From NCBI GenBank assembly GCA_964586225.1, contig CAZPHD010000001.1, positions 186,001 to 250,000 of the forward strand: 64,000 nucleotides of DNA. The letters run 5' to 3'. The translations under genes were made by a program, and so were the position numbers. Source of the DNA: JANJUB01 sp964586225. GTDB taxonomy: Bacteria > Armatimonadota > Fimbriimonadia > Fimbriimonadales > Fimbriimonadaceae. Below are positions 27,590 to 35,926 of this stretch, in pieces. Position 1 is the first letter of the stretch, and every line of letters starts with the position of its first letter. Below the pieces are notes generated by a model, which made no database searches, was not told where the DNA came from, and saw only the letters and a program-made list of their open reading frames with translations.

Positions 27590-28548
27590 TGTGCGTTAAG
27601 CAAACCAACAACCTCTTCTGCCGGGATGCACGCCAACCCCGCCGGATCGTAGAGTGTGTTCGCTCTCTGGCCGTACGGGCACGAGCGCTCAGGCTTCGTG
27701 ATCGAATACAACCCGATCGCGGGTTTACCCAGCGCCGCCGTCAGGTGAGTGCTTCCCGTATCGCCCCCCACGTGCGCTTCGGCGAGCGAAAGCAACGCCA
27801 CCAATTCCCGCACTGACGTTGCTCCGACCAATGACACCGGCGAATGCTTCGCGAAAGAGGCCACCTCATCGAACGCATCATGGTCGGCTTGGGCTTTGCC
27901 ACCCAAGAACACACTGGCAATGCCTTGCTCGGCCAGCGCATCCGCCACCTCGGCAAAATGCGCCGCAGGCCAGCGCTTGGTGGCCCACCCCGCTCCTGCG
28001 TTCATCGCAACAAACCGACCTATACGACGCTCCGCGAGGATGCTCTTAACGGACGCCAAGTCTTCTGGCTTGGGCTCAAGGCCGAAGCTGCCCCCTGCCC
28101 ATGAAGACGATTCACTTCGCGGAGAGGGGGAGTCAAGCGCCACTACCACGGCACGCGCAACATCCACGTACTGGTCCACGATATGGACACTTGTCGGATC
28201 GGGAAGGACCGGTCCCGCAAAGAACCGCGAAAACTCGCGTTGCCAGTGATACGCTAGTTTGAGGGGTGCCTTCGCCCGGCCGAGCACCAGACCGCTCTTG
28301 GTCAAGCCTTGCAGATCCAAAGCCGCATCGAAGGGCTCATCAAATGTCGGCCAACTCGAAGCCCTGAATCCGGGTTTCGCCCGCACGACTTCATCCACCG
28401 CGGCACAGCACTCAACAATGCCGGCAAAGCGCGGGTCAACCACCCATGTGATGTGGCACTCGGGAAACGCCTCGCGGAGGCACCCCGCCGCGGGCAGGGA
28501 ACACACCACATCGCCCAGTGCGGAGAGGCGACTGATGAGAAACCGCAC
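27568..28548 (-). CDS. Glycosyltransferase family 9 (heptosyltransferase-like)
   Basis: A 326-residue GT-B enzyme of the LPS heptosyltransferase family. It opens MRFLISRLSALGDVVCSLP, the family start where a conserved Asp in the ALGD motif takes part in catalysis, and has the C-terminal donor-binding signature (GGDTGSTHLTAALGKPAIGLY). It would transfer a heptose or other sugar to lipid A core on the cytoplasmic side, agreeing with a diderm envelope. The last residues (LRHDAS) and stop codon come from a REP palindrome, so the natural C-terminus may have been replaced. Starts 3 nt before the lepA stop, so lepA and this gene are probably cotranscribed. Confidence 0.87.
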   Translation of the reverse strand: MRFLISRLSALGDVVCSLPAAGCLREAFPECHITWVVDPRFAGIVECCAAVDEVVRAKPGFRASSWPTFDEPFDAALDLQGLTKSGLVLGRAKAPLKLAYHWQREFSRFFAGPVLPDPTSVHIVDQYVDVARAVVVALDSPSPRSESSSWAGGSFGLEPKPEDLASVKSILAERRIGRFVAMNAGAGWATKRWPAAHFAEVADALAEQGIASVFLGGKAQADHDAFDEVASFAKHSPVSLVGATSVRELVALLSLAEAHVGGDTGSTHLTAALGKPAIGLYSITKPERSCPYGQRANTLYDPAGLACIPAEEVVGLLNAHLRHDAS

Positions 28549-28551
28549 GGT

Positions 28552-30348
28552 CTACTCCGCCACTTTGAGGACGCTGAGGAACGCTTCCTGCGGAACCTCG
28601 ATGGTGCCGATTTGCTTCATCCGCTTCTTGCCTTCCTTCTGCTTCTCAAGGAGTTTGCGCTTTCGAGAAACGTCGCCGCCGTAGCACTTGGCGATGACGT
28701 TCTTGCGGAAGGGTTTGATCGTGTCGGCCGCGATGACCTTGGCGCCGATCGCCGCCTGCACGCGCACTTCGTATTGTTGGCGAGGGACGACTTTGCGAAG
28801 CTGCTCCACCATCGCGCGACCGCGTTGATAGGCGAACTGACGGTGCACGATGAAGCAGAGCGCATCGACCGGGTCGCCGTTGAGCATGATGTCCACCTTG
28901 ACGAGGTCAGACTGCTGGTAGTCGCTGATGTCGTAATCAAGCGAGGCATATCCGCGGGTCGACGATTTGAGCTTGTCAAAGAAGTCAAGCAGGATTTCGC
29001 CGAGCGGTAGCAAGTAGTAGAGGATCACGCGTTGGGGTGTGGGATACTCGGTCTTGAGGTAGGTTCCACGCCTTTCTTGGCAGAGCGTCATGACCGCGCC
29101 GACGTATTCCGAGGGCACCATGATGGTCGCATTCACGGTCGGCTCCTCGATCTTGGCAATCTCGTGCGGCGACGGGAACGAGGATGGGTTGGCGATGTGC
29201 AACTCGACCCCGTTCGTGCGCGTGACCTTGTAGTCCACGCTGGGCGCGGTAAGAATCAGGTCAAGGCCAAACTCGCGCTCCAAGCGCTCGCGGGCGATCT
29301 CCATGTGCAGCAGCCCCAAGAACCCGCATCGGAATCCAAACCCCAACGCGGCCGAGGTCTCCGGCTCAAACTGGAGCGAGGCATCGTTGAGTTTCAGCTT
29401 CTCGATCGCGTCGCGCAGGTCTTCGTATTGATCGCCGTCGCTCGGGTACAGGCCACAGAAGACCATGCTGAGCGCCTCGCGGTAGCCCGGAAGCGCTTCG
29501 GTCGCGGGGCGGTCGGCGTAAGTGATGGTGTCGCCGACGCGCGCATCGCCGATCGACTTCATGGCGGCGGTGATAAAGCCGACTTCGCCACAGTCGAGTC
29601 CGTCATTGACGGTCAGGCCGGGGCCGAAGTGGCCGGTCGAGTCGAGATCGAACTCGTTCCCCGTGCTCATCATGCGGATTCGGTCGCCCTTCTTCACGCG
29701 GCCGTGCTTGACTCGTACGTAGGCCACCGCGCCCTGATACGGGTCGAAGTGGCTATCGTAAATCAGAGCCCGGAGCGGAGCCTCGGGGTCGCCCTTAGGC
29801 GACGGAATCCGCGCGACGACGGCCTCGAGAATGTCGTCGATGCCGATGCCGGACTTGGCCGAGCAGGGAATCGCGTCGCTCGCGTCGATGGCAACCGCGC
29901 TCTCAATCTCCTCTTTGGCCCGCTCGACATCGGCGTGGGGCAGGTCGATCTTGTTGATGACGGGGACGATCTCCAGGTTCTGATTCATCGCCATGCTGGC
30001 GTTAGCGATCGTCTGGGCTTCGACGCCTTGGCTCGCGTCGACCACGAGCAGGGCGCCTTCGCAAGCGGCGAGGGCGCGCGAAACTTCGTAGGTGAAGTCG
30101 ACGTGGCCGGGTGTGTCAATCAGGTTGAGCTGGTAGGTTTCGCCGTCCTTTGCCGTGTAGAGGAGGCGGACGGCGGCCATTTTGATCGTGATGCCGCGCT
30201 CGCGCTCGATGTCCATGGAGTCGAGCATCTGCTCTTGGGCAGTGCCACGAATCGCGCCGCACCGTTCGATGAGGCGGTCCGCGAGGGTGGACTTGCCGTG
30301 ATCGATGTGGGCGATGATGCAGAAGTTTCGAATGCGGGACTGGTCCAT
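28552..30348 (-). CDS. lepA: Elongation factor 4 (LepA)
   Basis: A 598-residue translational GTPase that back-translocates stalled ribosomes. G1 AHIDHGKST is near residues 13-21, with DTPGHVDF, NKIDLPHAD and the C-terminal LepA-specific domain (KCYGGDVSRKRKLLEKQKEGKKRMKQIG) all present. Length is standard (about 600). The frame is open to 30519, but the ATG at 30348 (MDQSRIRNFCIIAH) is the family start. A TACAAT box lies about 25 nt upstream, giving a short leader. The GT9 gene follows 3 nt downstream. Confidence 0.97.
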   Translation of the reverse strand: MDQSRIRNFCIIAHIDHGKSTLADRLIERCGAIRGTAQEQMLDSMDIERERGITIKMAAVRLLYTAKDGETYQLNLIDTPGHVDFTYEVSRALAACEGALLVVDASQGVEAQTIANASMAMNQNLEIVPVINKIDLPHADVERAKEEIESAVAIDASDAIPCSAKSGIGIDDILEAVVARIPSPKGDPEAPLRALIYDSHFDPYQGAVAYVRVKHGRVKKGDRIRMMSTGNEFDLDSTGHFGPGLTVNDGLDCGEVGFITAAMKSIGDARVGDTITYADRPATEALPGYREALSMVFCGLYPSDGDQYEDLRDAIEKLKLNDASLQFEPETSAALGFGFRCGFLGLLHMEIARERLEREFGLDLILTAPSVDYKVTRTNGVELHIANPSSFPSPHEIAKIEEPTVNATIMVPSEYVGAVMTLCQERRGTYLKTEYPTPQRVILYYLLPLGEILLDFFDKLKSSTRGYASLDYDISDYQQSDLVKVDIMLNGDPVDALCFIVHRQFAYQRGRAMVEQLRKVVPRQQYEVRVQAAIGAKVIAADTIKPFRKNVIAKCYGGDVSRKRKLLEKQKEGKKRMKQIGTIEVPQEAFLSVLKVAE

Positions 30349-30458
30349 GGAGTTCGGGCCGAGGTTAGATTGTACTAGAGAGGAACCCATGAAGGCCGGG
30401 GCTGAGATGTTGCGCGAAGCGCCTGGCCGCGCTTGGGCCCCAATGTGTTGCAGACAGC

Positions 30459-30914
30459 CTAGACGAGGCGATCCAAGAACTGGGAGAGCGCGACACTCTG
30501 GCCCTCTCGTTCGGCCCATGCCTTGATAACGGCCAGGTCTACTTCACGTTGCCGGGCAACTGCAACCGCTTGGTCAAGGGCACTATGATCACGGCCATAG
30601 AAGAACCAGGCCAATCGGTCGCGCACACAATCTGTTGGGGACAGGATGTGTAACACACGGTCACGTTCGCGAAGGGTGTCCCAACTTGAGATCAAGTCGT
30701 CCCCGACCGCGAGCAGGGGGTGGGTGTAGCTACCGAGCCTTCCAGCGAAGCCAAGTTCTCTGAGGGCGTCAGACTTGATCCGGCCGCCAGCCGACCACAT
30801 GACGAAGATGAAGTCTAAGTCGTGAGACTGATACGCCTCGGGCGCATAGACCGTCGCCGCGCCACCGCCCGACAGGACCGCGATGTCGCCGGCATGGTCA
30901 AGTGCCGTGCACAC
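30459..30914 (-). CDS. Nucleotidyltransferase-fold protein (AbiEii / DUF6036-like)
   Basis: A 151-residue protein whose N-terminal half carries LSGGGAATVYAPEAYQSHDLDF, the Gly-Gly and Asp-x-Asp pattern of minimal nucleotidyltransferases (AbiEii, DUF6036). The second half is helical (RDRLAWFFYGRDHSALDQAVAVA). Such enzymes are often the toxin half of type IV or HEPN/MNT-type toxin-antitoxin pairs. The gene upstream encodes an HTH protein, in keeping with that. The start is GTG 30914; the two genes are in the same reading frame, separated by one TGA and five sense codons (ASLYF), which is unusual. Function as a toxin is inference. Confidence 0.65.
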   Translation of the reverse strand: MCTALDHAGDIAVLSGGGAATVYAPEAYQSHDLDFIFVMWSAGGRIKSDALRELGFAGRLGSYTHPLLAVGDDLISSWDTLRERDRVLHILSPTDCVRDRLAWFFYGRDHSALDQAVAVARQREVDLAVIKAWAEREGQSVALSQFLDRLV

Positions 30915-30929
30915 GAAATAAAGGCTAGC

Positions 30930-31286
30930 TCACGCAGCGTCGTTGCTTGAGTGATCTTCACGCTTTCTCCGAGGTCCGGGCCGGCGCCGCTCGGTCGCGA
31001 GGCGATTCTGCAGTCCAACGTCAAGCTGGCCCAGGCGCTGAAGTAGGGCCAGCAGTTCCGCCTGTGCCGGATAGCGCGGATTGACTCGGAGCCTGCGGGC
31101 TCGTCCAATCTCCAAGCCCACGACAACCCCGGCAAGTTCAAGACTCGCCACCGCCGCCTGAACCCGGCTGAGGCTGCGCCCTAGGATCCTCGAGAGTTGC
31201 GAAGCGTGGGTCTCACCAAGCAACGCGATTGCAAGAAGAATCTCGGTTCGGAGTGCTGTTCCGAACAGTCCGGTTGCGACACTCAT
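30930..31286 (-). CDS. Winged-helix DNA-binding protein, putative antitoxin/regulator
   Basis: A 118-residue protein with a winged helix-turn-helix at residues 10-75 (TALRTEILLAIALLGETHASQLSRILG then SRVQAAVASLELAGVVVGLEIGRARRLRVNP), typical of MarR/ArsR-like regulators found beside nucleotidyltransferase genes. The tail is very basic (RRRPGPRRKR). It probably represses its own operon and may neutralise the nucleotidyltransferase downstream. A TATAAG box ends 6 nt before the ATG, so a repressor bound there would also block the start codon. Confidence 0.7.
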   Translation of the reverse strand: MSVATGLFGTALRTEILLAIALLGETHASQLSRILGRSLSRVQAAVASLELAGVVVGLEIGRARRLRVNPRYPAQAELLALLQRLGQLDVGLQNRLATERRRPGPRRKREDHSSNDAA

Positions 31287-31292
31287 ATCAGA

Positions 31293-31298
31293 CTTATA
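31293..31298 (-). promoter_or_regulatory. -10 box (TATAAG), leaderless promoter of the HTH/nucleotidyltransferase pair
   Basis: TATAAG, TCTGAT, ATG at 31286 on the minus strand. A short palindromic run (ATCACCCGATTTTCGGGTATA region, 31298-31318) lies just upstream and could be an operator. Confidence 0.5.
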
Positions 31299-31336
31299 CC
31301 CGAAAATCGGGTGATATGAGAGGTTTTGCGGGTGGA

Positions 31337-33328
31337 CTATCCCGCGATAACAATCTTCGAGAAGTCGGCCACTTCGCGGAGCCGGTCTCCCACGCGGCGA
31401 AGGAGCGCCAGCCGGGCGTCGCGCACCCGCTCGTCGTCCACCATCACCATCGTCGCATCGAAGAACGCATTGATCGGTGCGACCAACGCGGTCAAATCCG
31501 CCCCAGATTCGACGGCTGCCAGCAACGCCTCGCCCTCGGCTGAATCCAAATCACGCACTTGAAGCTCAACCGGCGCGATTCCCTTCCTTTCCGCCGCACT
31601 CGTGATGTTCAGCGGGCGAATCGCCGCCTGCAGGAACGGCACATCCGTTGCCAGTGGGCGCAACGACGCAATCCGTGCCGCAACCAAGTGCGGTGAAAAC
31701 ACAAGCCGGGCGTCGGCCGCAAAGATCGCCTCCAGCCAGTCGGCGGGGATGTCGTCAAACAGCGTCGCGTACCGCTGGCGGAACACGTCTTCGGCGTTTC
31801 GCAGCGCGGTCTCGTCATCCAGCGGAATCGAATACGCCTCCAGCGCATGGCGGAGCCAGTCATCGAGTCGTAGGTCCGCCTCCGGCCAGCGCAGCCCGAT
31901 CTCAAGAACGATGCCCGCTGCGCGCCGCAACCCGTAAGGGTCGCTGGACCCACTCGGCACGATGCCGAGTCCCAGATATCCCGCCAACTTGTCCAACTGG
32001 TCCGCAAGCGTCAGCCTCAACCCGATGCGAGCCGCGGCGGTTGCGGGAGAGGGATTCAAGTCAGCGTCGTAGTGCGTGGCGATCGCGTGGCAAACGTGGG
32101 CGTGCCGACCCTCGCGAGCCGCATACAGCCCACCAACGACGCCCTGTAGCTCGTCGAGTTCACTCACCAGCCCGCTACTGAGATCCGCCTTCGCATACAG
32201 CCCCGCTTCCTCGGAGTGCGCAACCTCCGTGGCGTCACTCCCTACTGCCAGCATCCGAGCGAGCTTGGCCAGCCGGTCCGCACGCTCGCGCACGGTGCCC
32301 AGCTTGGCCTGAAACACAATCCCTTCGGTGCGCTTCAAGAAAACATCGAGGTCGTACTTGAGATCCTCTTCATAGAAGAACTCGGCGTCGGCAAATCGGC
32401 AGTTCAATACCCACGCATTGCCCTTGGCAACGGTCTGCGCGTCGCCGCCGTTTCGAATCGAAACGAACTGATTCGTCAGTTCCGTACCACCGACCGGAAA
32501 AAACCGCTCGTGCTTCGCCATGACGGTGACGAGTACCGGCTCGGGCAGTCGTAAGAACCGCGCATCGAACTCTCCCAGCACCGCCTGCGGCCACTCCGTG
32601 AGATACGCATTCTCAATGATCAGGTCGTCGGAAAGTCGAGCCCGCCCCTCACTGACCGCCTCCGCCTGCTCGCTGATCCGCCCAATGCGAACCGTCGGAT
32701 CGGGTTCGACTTCGCGCGACCGAAGCTCATCGACCAACTGATCGAATGAGGTCACGGTAAACGGCTCCGGACGGTTGAAGCGATGCCCTCGCGACGTATT
32801 GCCGCTCTCAACGGCGTCGAGCGTGAAACGAGCAACCTCACCCCCCACCAGCGCCACCACCCAGCGGACCGGGCGGGCGAACCGCGTACGGTGATGCGCC
32901 CATCGCATGGTCTTGGCGAAGGTCAGCCCCCGAATCGTTTCCGGAACAAGCTCAGCCACGACCTCGAGGGCGGGCCGACCCACCACGTCCTTACGAATCC
33001 AAACGTAGTCGCCTTCGATAAACGCATCGGCGGGATCGACGCCCTGCCCGCGGCAGAACCCTTCGAGCGCCTTAGAGGGAGAGCCGTCCTCGCCATAAGC
33101 CGCCTTGGCCGCCGGACCGCGGATGGTCTTGATTTCATCTGGCTGACGCTCGGCGATAGAAATGCCAACGATGAGTCGTCGCGGCGTTGCCAAACCTCGC
33201 GCCCCGGACGGCGAGAGGTGCGCATCGGTCAGCGCAGCATCAAGGGCCGCCATCCAGTCGTCAAGGGCTTTGGCGATAAAGGACGCCGGCAGTTCCTCAC
33301 AACCCAGCTCTAACGTCAGTTCGGGCAT
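31337..33328 (-). CDS. glyS: Glycyl-tRNA synthetase beta subunit
   Basis: A 663-residue beta chain of the heterotetrameric bacterial GlyRS, which charges tRNA-Gly. It begins MPELTLELGCEELPASFIAKAL, the family hallmark, with TPRRLIVGI and GTVRERADRLAKLARML further on and the anticodon-binding-like C-terminal domain. Slightly shorter than the E. coli chain (689). The alpha-subunit gene glyQ, usually adjacent, is not here. A TAGACT box lies 9 nt before the ATG, and the STAND ATPase gene stops 12 bp upstream. Confidence 0.95.
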   Translation of the reverse strand: MPELTLELGCEELPASFIAKALDDWMAALDAALTDAHLSPSGARGLATPRRLIVGISIAERQPDEIKTIRGPAAKAAYGEDGSPSKALEGFCRGQGVDPADAFIEGDYVWIRKDVVGRPALEVVAELVPETIRGLTFAKTMRWAHHRTRFARPVRWVVALVGGEVARFTLDAVESGNTSRGHRFNRPEPFTVTSFDQLVDELRSREVEPDPTVRIGRISEQAEAVSEGRARLSDDLIIENAYLTEWPQAVLGEFDARFLRLPEPVLVTVMAKHERFFPVGGTELTNQFVSIRNGGDAQTVAKGNAWVLNCRFADAEFFYEEDLKYDLDVFLKRTEGIVFQAKLGTVRERADRLAKLARMLAVGSDATEVAHSEEAGLYAKADLSSGLVSELDELQGVVGGLYAAREGRHAHVCHAIATHYDADLNPSPATAAARIGLRLTLADQLDKLAGYLGLGIVPSGSSDPYGLRRAAGIVLEIGLRWPEADLRLDDWLRHALEAYSIPLDDETALRNAEDVFRQRYATLFDDIPADWLEAIFAADARLVFSPHLVAARIASLRPLATDVPFLQAAIRPLNITSAAERKGIAPVELQVRDLDSAEGEALLAAVESGADLTALVAPINAFFDATMVMVDDERVRDARLALLRRVGDRLREVADFSKIVIAG

Positions 33329-33337
33329 CGAGAGGAG

Positions 33338-33343
33338 AGTCTA
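33338..33343 (-). promoter_or_regulatory. -10 box (TAGACT) before glyS
   Basis: TAGACT, 9-nt gap, ATG at 33328. It overlaps the stop region of the upstream ATPase gene. Confidence 0.4.
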
Positions 33344-35878
33344 CCGCTCATCTTCGGTGGACTCCAGCGACGGTGCTCCTCGGCGGTTCAAGAAGTCGCC
33401 AAACTCCTCGATCGTCACGTCGCGCCCAACGGCGACTTCCGACTCGAAGTCCTCCCCTAACTTGGCGCGGCAGCGGTCCATCGCTTCCTGATACCGTTCG
33501 ATCGAGCAAGGCGCGACCCAGAGCGTGAATTGCTGTTGAAGTTGGTCGACGAGCCCAGACACCGTTGCGGCTTGACGGTAAAGGCCCTGTTGCGTGAGCA
33601 CCGTCACGAGAAGGATCAGCGTCGTCAGCGTGAGTCGCGTGTCTCGTCTCCCAATGTAGAGCAGCAAGAGCCGCTCAAGGACGGGTTGGGCCTCTTCCGC
33701 ACGTCCCAACTGAGACCACAGCGACGCCTCGGTTAGGTCGCAGTTGTGTTCGAGAGAGTTAGGTACACCGAGTTCGCGTAGCTTGGCAATCTGAACGAGA
33801 GCTTCGCTGAACTCTCGTCGGCACAAATGGATGTTAGCGAGGTTGACGAGGTTTGTGGCGTGGACGTGCGCATTGCCGTGGTCAGGCCACAACCGGGTGG
33901 CTTCGTTCGCGGCGACGAGGGCTTCGTCAAGCCGAGGGATTCGGCAGAGGGCCAACGCGTAGTTGCAAAGCGTCTTGGATTCCGCAACGAGATCGCCGAC
34001 TTCGCGGGCAAGATCGAGGGCGTTCCGGAGGTCGAGGGCGGCATCGCGGTGGGCACCTTGCTGCATTCGGAGCAAGCCCGATGCGCTGAACAAGCGGACA
34101 CGCTCCATGATCGGTCGCGATTGGGATTTTGCGAGCACCCGCCGTGCTATCGATTCGCCCTCGGCGAAACGCCCCTGGCTGTACCAGTAGTCGTAGAGCC
34201 CGTAAACGACTCGGAAGGCGGTGTCGTCGCGAATCGGTCCTCGCAAGAGCCAAGCCACTGCATCCAGTGCCGCACTGTGAAGCTGATCGCAGGTTGCAAT
34301 CCACTCGGCGAAAAGACGCGGTTCATCGTAGAGACTCTCCAACTCCCGCACGAGAAACGTACAGATCCGCTGTCGAACCGGGCTTTCCTCGCCCGCCGCC
34401 TTGAGCGCCCGAAGTGCAACCGCACGAATCGGATTCAGCCACCGATAGCCCGATTCCGTAGCTTCGAGAAGTGATGCGTCCACCAGTCGGCGTAGCGCAT
34501 GCGCCATGTCCTTGGTGTCGATGATCGCTGCCGCCATGGCATCGGTGAACTCGTCGGGGAATACGGACAGAGCGCGCAACACCGCTCGGTCGCCCACCCG
34601 AAGGGAGTCATAGCCCCAACCGACGACGGCGTCAAGCGTCGCCGATGCCCCCTTTCGCTTGAGCTTCAGCTCAAGAATATCCTGGGTGACTCGGCGCTCA
34701 ATCTGCGAAAGGGATACCTCGGGATGCAAGGAGGCCGCGATCTCAATCGCCAGCGGAAAACCGTCAAGCGCACGGCACACCGAACGAATGAGCTTCGCCT
34801 GGGCGGCCGACGGCTCGAAGTCCGGCTTGTTCAAGCGAATCCGGTTGAGGAACAACTGCGTCGCTGGCGCGTCGGGCCCATCGGTCGCCAGGCTGCCAAG
34901 GCGATAGACACTTTCGCCCACCACCCGGAGAGGCTTGCGCGAACTCACTAAGAACGCTACGTTCGGGCACGTCTCGGTGACTTCCTCAATCAAGCCTCCC
35001 ACAGATTCGAGCGACTCTTCGGCGTTGTCAAGCACGATGAGCAACTCGCGTTCGCGAAGCGTCTGCTTGAGCCGTTGCCGAGGCGAGTCTTCACCCTCGC
35101 GCCGGTTGGGAAGGATCGAGAGGAGTGACTCTGCGAGGGTGTCGACCGATGCGGCCGCCGTGCAATCCAGCCACCACACGCCGTCGGGCTGCCGCTCCAG
35201 GAGATCATAGGCGGCCTGCACGGTGACCCTCGACTTGCCGATTCCGCCGGGGCCGGTCACGGTCACCAGGCGCGACAAATAGAATCGTTCGGTGACTCCG
35301 GCGACGTCCTCATCACGGCCGATCAGCGCCGTCAGCCGCCGCGGAAGATTGTTGGCGCTGCGCCTGTCCAGAAGTTCGGTGGGCGGCTTCGGCAGCGATG
35401 GGTGGTCCAGGAGCATCAGGGTGTCGTACGTTGTCTCGCTAGGGCCGATGAGCGTCCACGCCCCGTCGTCAGGGGTGAGCTCACCCATAAGCATCGCGGT
35501 CGCCGACTCGGCGAAGATCGCGCCCTCGGGAACCTGCGCCCGTAACATCTCGGCGCGTTGGAGAACGTCGCCATCGATGTACTCGGGGTCTTCTTGCTCA
35601 GAAAGAAAGAGCACTATGCGTGCTGGCCACCCTTCGCTAACGAGCATCCTTTGAAGATCGACCGCCGCTACCAGTGCTTGTCGCGTTGACATGAAGAGCC
35701 CGAGCGCGGAGGACTCGAGCTGCAGGTGTTGAGCGGGGGTGCCGCCCGCGGCAATGAAGCCGCGATCGACTCGGTCGGCGAGGTGCGCCACGCTCTTTGC
35801 GGCCGTGGGGGCATCGATCCGCGATCGACGCACAACGACCGGGATATCTAGGCTCAGCCAGCACACGATTCGCGCCAT
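33341..35878 (-). CDS. STAND/NB-ARC-type ATPase with degenerate cyclase-like N-terminus and TPR tail
   Basis: An 845-residue signal-transduction ATPase. Residues 1-170 have the layout of a class III adenylate cyclase domain (helix ALVAAVDLQRMLVSEGWPARIVLFLSE, GDVLQRAEML, SATAMLM) but the metal-binding Asp residues are missing, so it is probably a non-catalytic sensor. An NB-ARC-like NTPase follows: Walker A GPGGIGKS at 209-216, Walker B LLIVLDNAEE near 285, and winged-helix region after it. The last 350 residues are TPR-like helical repeats. No DNA-binding domain is visible, unlike AfsR/MalT. Likely a ligand-sensing switch; partner unknown. Divergent from the oxidoreductase gene at 35927. Confidence 0.8.
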   Translation of the reverse strand: MARIVCWLSLDIPVVVRRSRIDAPTAAKSVAHLADRVDRGFIAAGGTPAQHLQLESSALGLFMSTRQALVAAVDLQRMLVSEGWPARIVLFLSEQEDPEYIDGDVLQRAEMLRAQVPEGAIFAESATAMLMGELTPDDGAWTLIGPSETTYDTLMLLDHPSLPKPPTELLDRRSANNLPRRLTALIGRDEDVAGVTERFYLSRLVTVTGPGGIGKSRVTVQAAYDLLERQPDGVWWLDCTAAASVDTLAESLLSILPNRREGEDSPRQRLKQTLRERELLIVLDNAEESLESVGGLIEEVTETCPNVAFLVSSRKPLRVVGESVYRLGSLATDGPDAPATQLFLNRIRLNKPDFEPSAAQAKLIRSVCRALDGFPLAIEIAASLHPEVSLSQIERRVTQDILELKLKRKGASATLDAVVGWGYDSLRVGDRAVLRALSVFPDEFTDAMAAAIIDTKDMAHALRRLVDASLLEATESGYRWLNPIRAVALRALKAAGEESPVRQRICTFLVRELESLYDEPRLFAEWIATCDQLHSAALDAVAWLLRGPIRDDTAFRVVYGLYDYWYSQGRFAEGESIARRVLAKSQSRPIMERVRLFSASGLLRMQQGAHRDAALDLRNALDLAREVGDLVAESKTLCNYALALCRIPRLDEALVAANEATRLWPDHGNAHVHATNLVNLANIHLCRREFSEALVQIAKLRELGVPNSLEHNCDLTEASLWSQLGRAEEAQPVLERLLLLYIGRRDTRLTLTTLILLVTVLTQQGLYRQAATVSGLVDQLQQQFTLWVAPCSIERYQEAMDRCRAKLGEDFESEVAVGRDVTIEEFGDFLNRRGAPSLESTEDER

Positions 35879-35915
35879 CGCTCTTCATCTTGCACGATTC
35901 AGGCCGCAACGTGAC

Positions 35916-35921
35916 TATAAT
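35916..35921 (+). promoter_or_regulatory. -10 box (TATAAT), leaderless promoter
   Basis: Perfect TATAAT, 5-nt gap, ATG at 35927; flanking bases resemble those of the RAYT promoter (TATAATGCGC). Confidence 0.6.
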
Positions 35922-35926
35922 GCGCC

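Noticed and set aside
30914..30932. In-frame TGA between the HTH and nucleotidyltransferase genes read as selenocysteine
   Set aside because: No conserved Cys at this point in either family, no clear hairpin at SECIS distance, and the GTG start gives a normal second protein.
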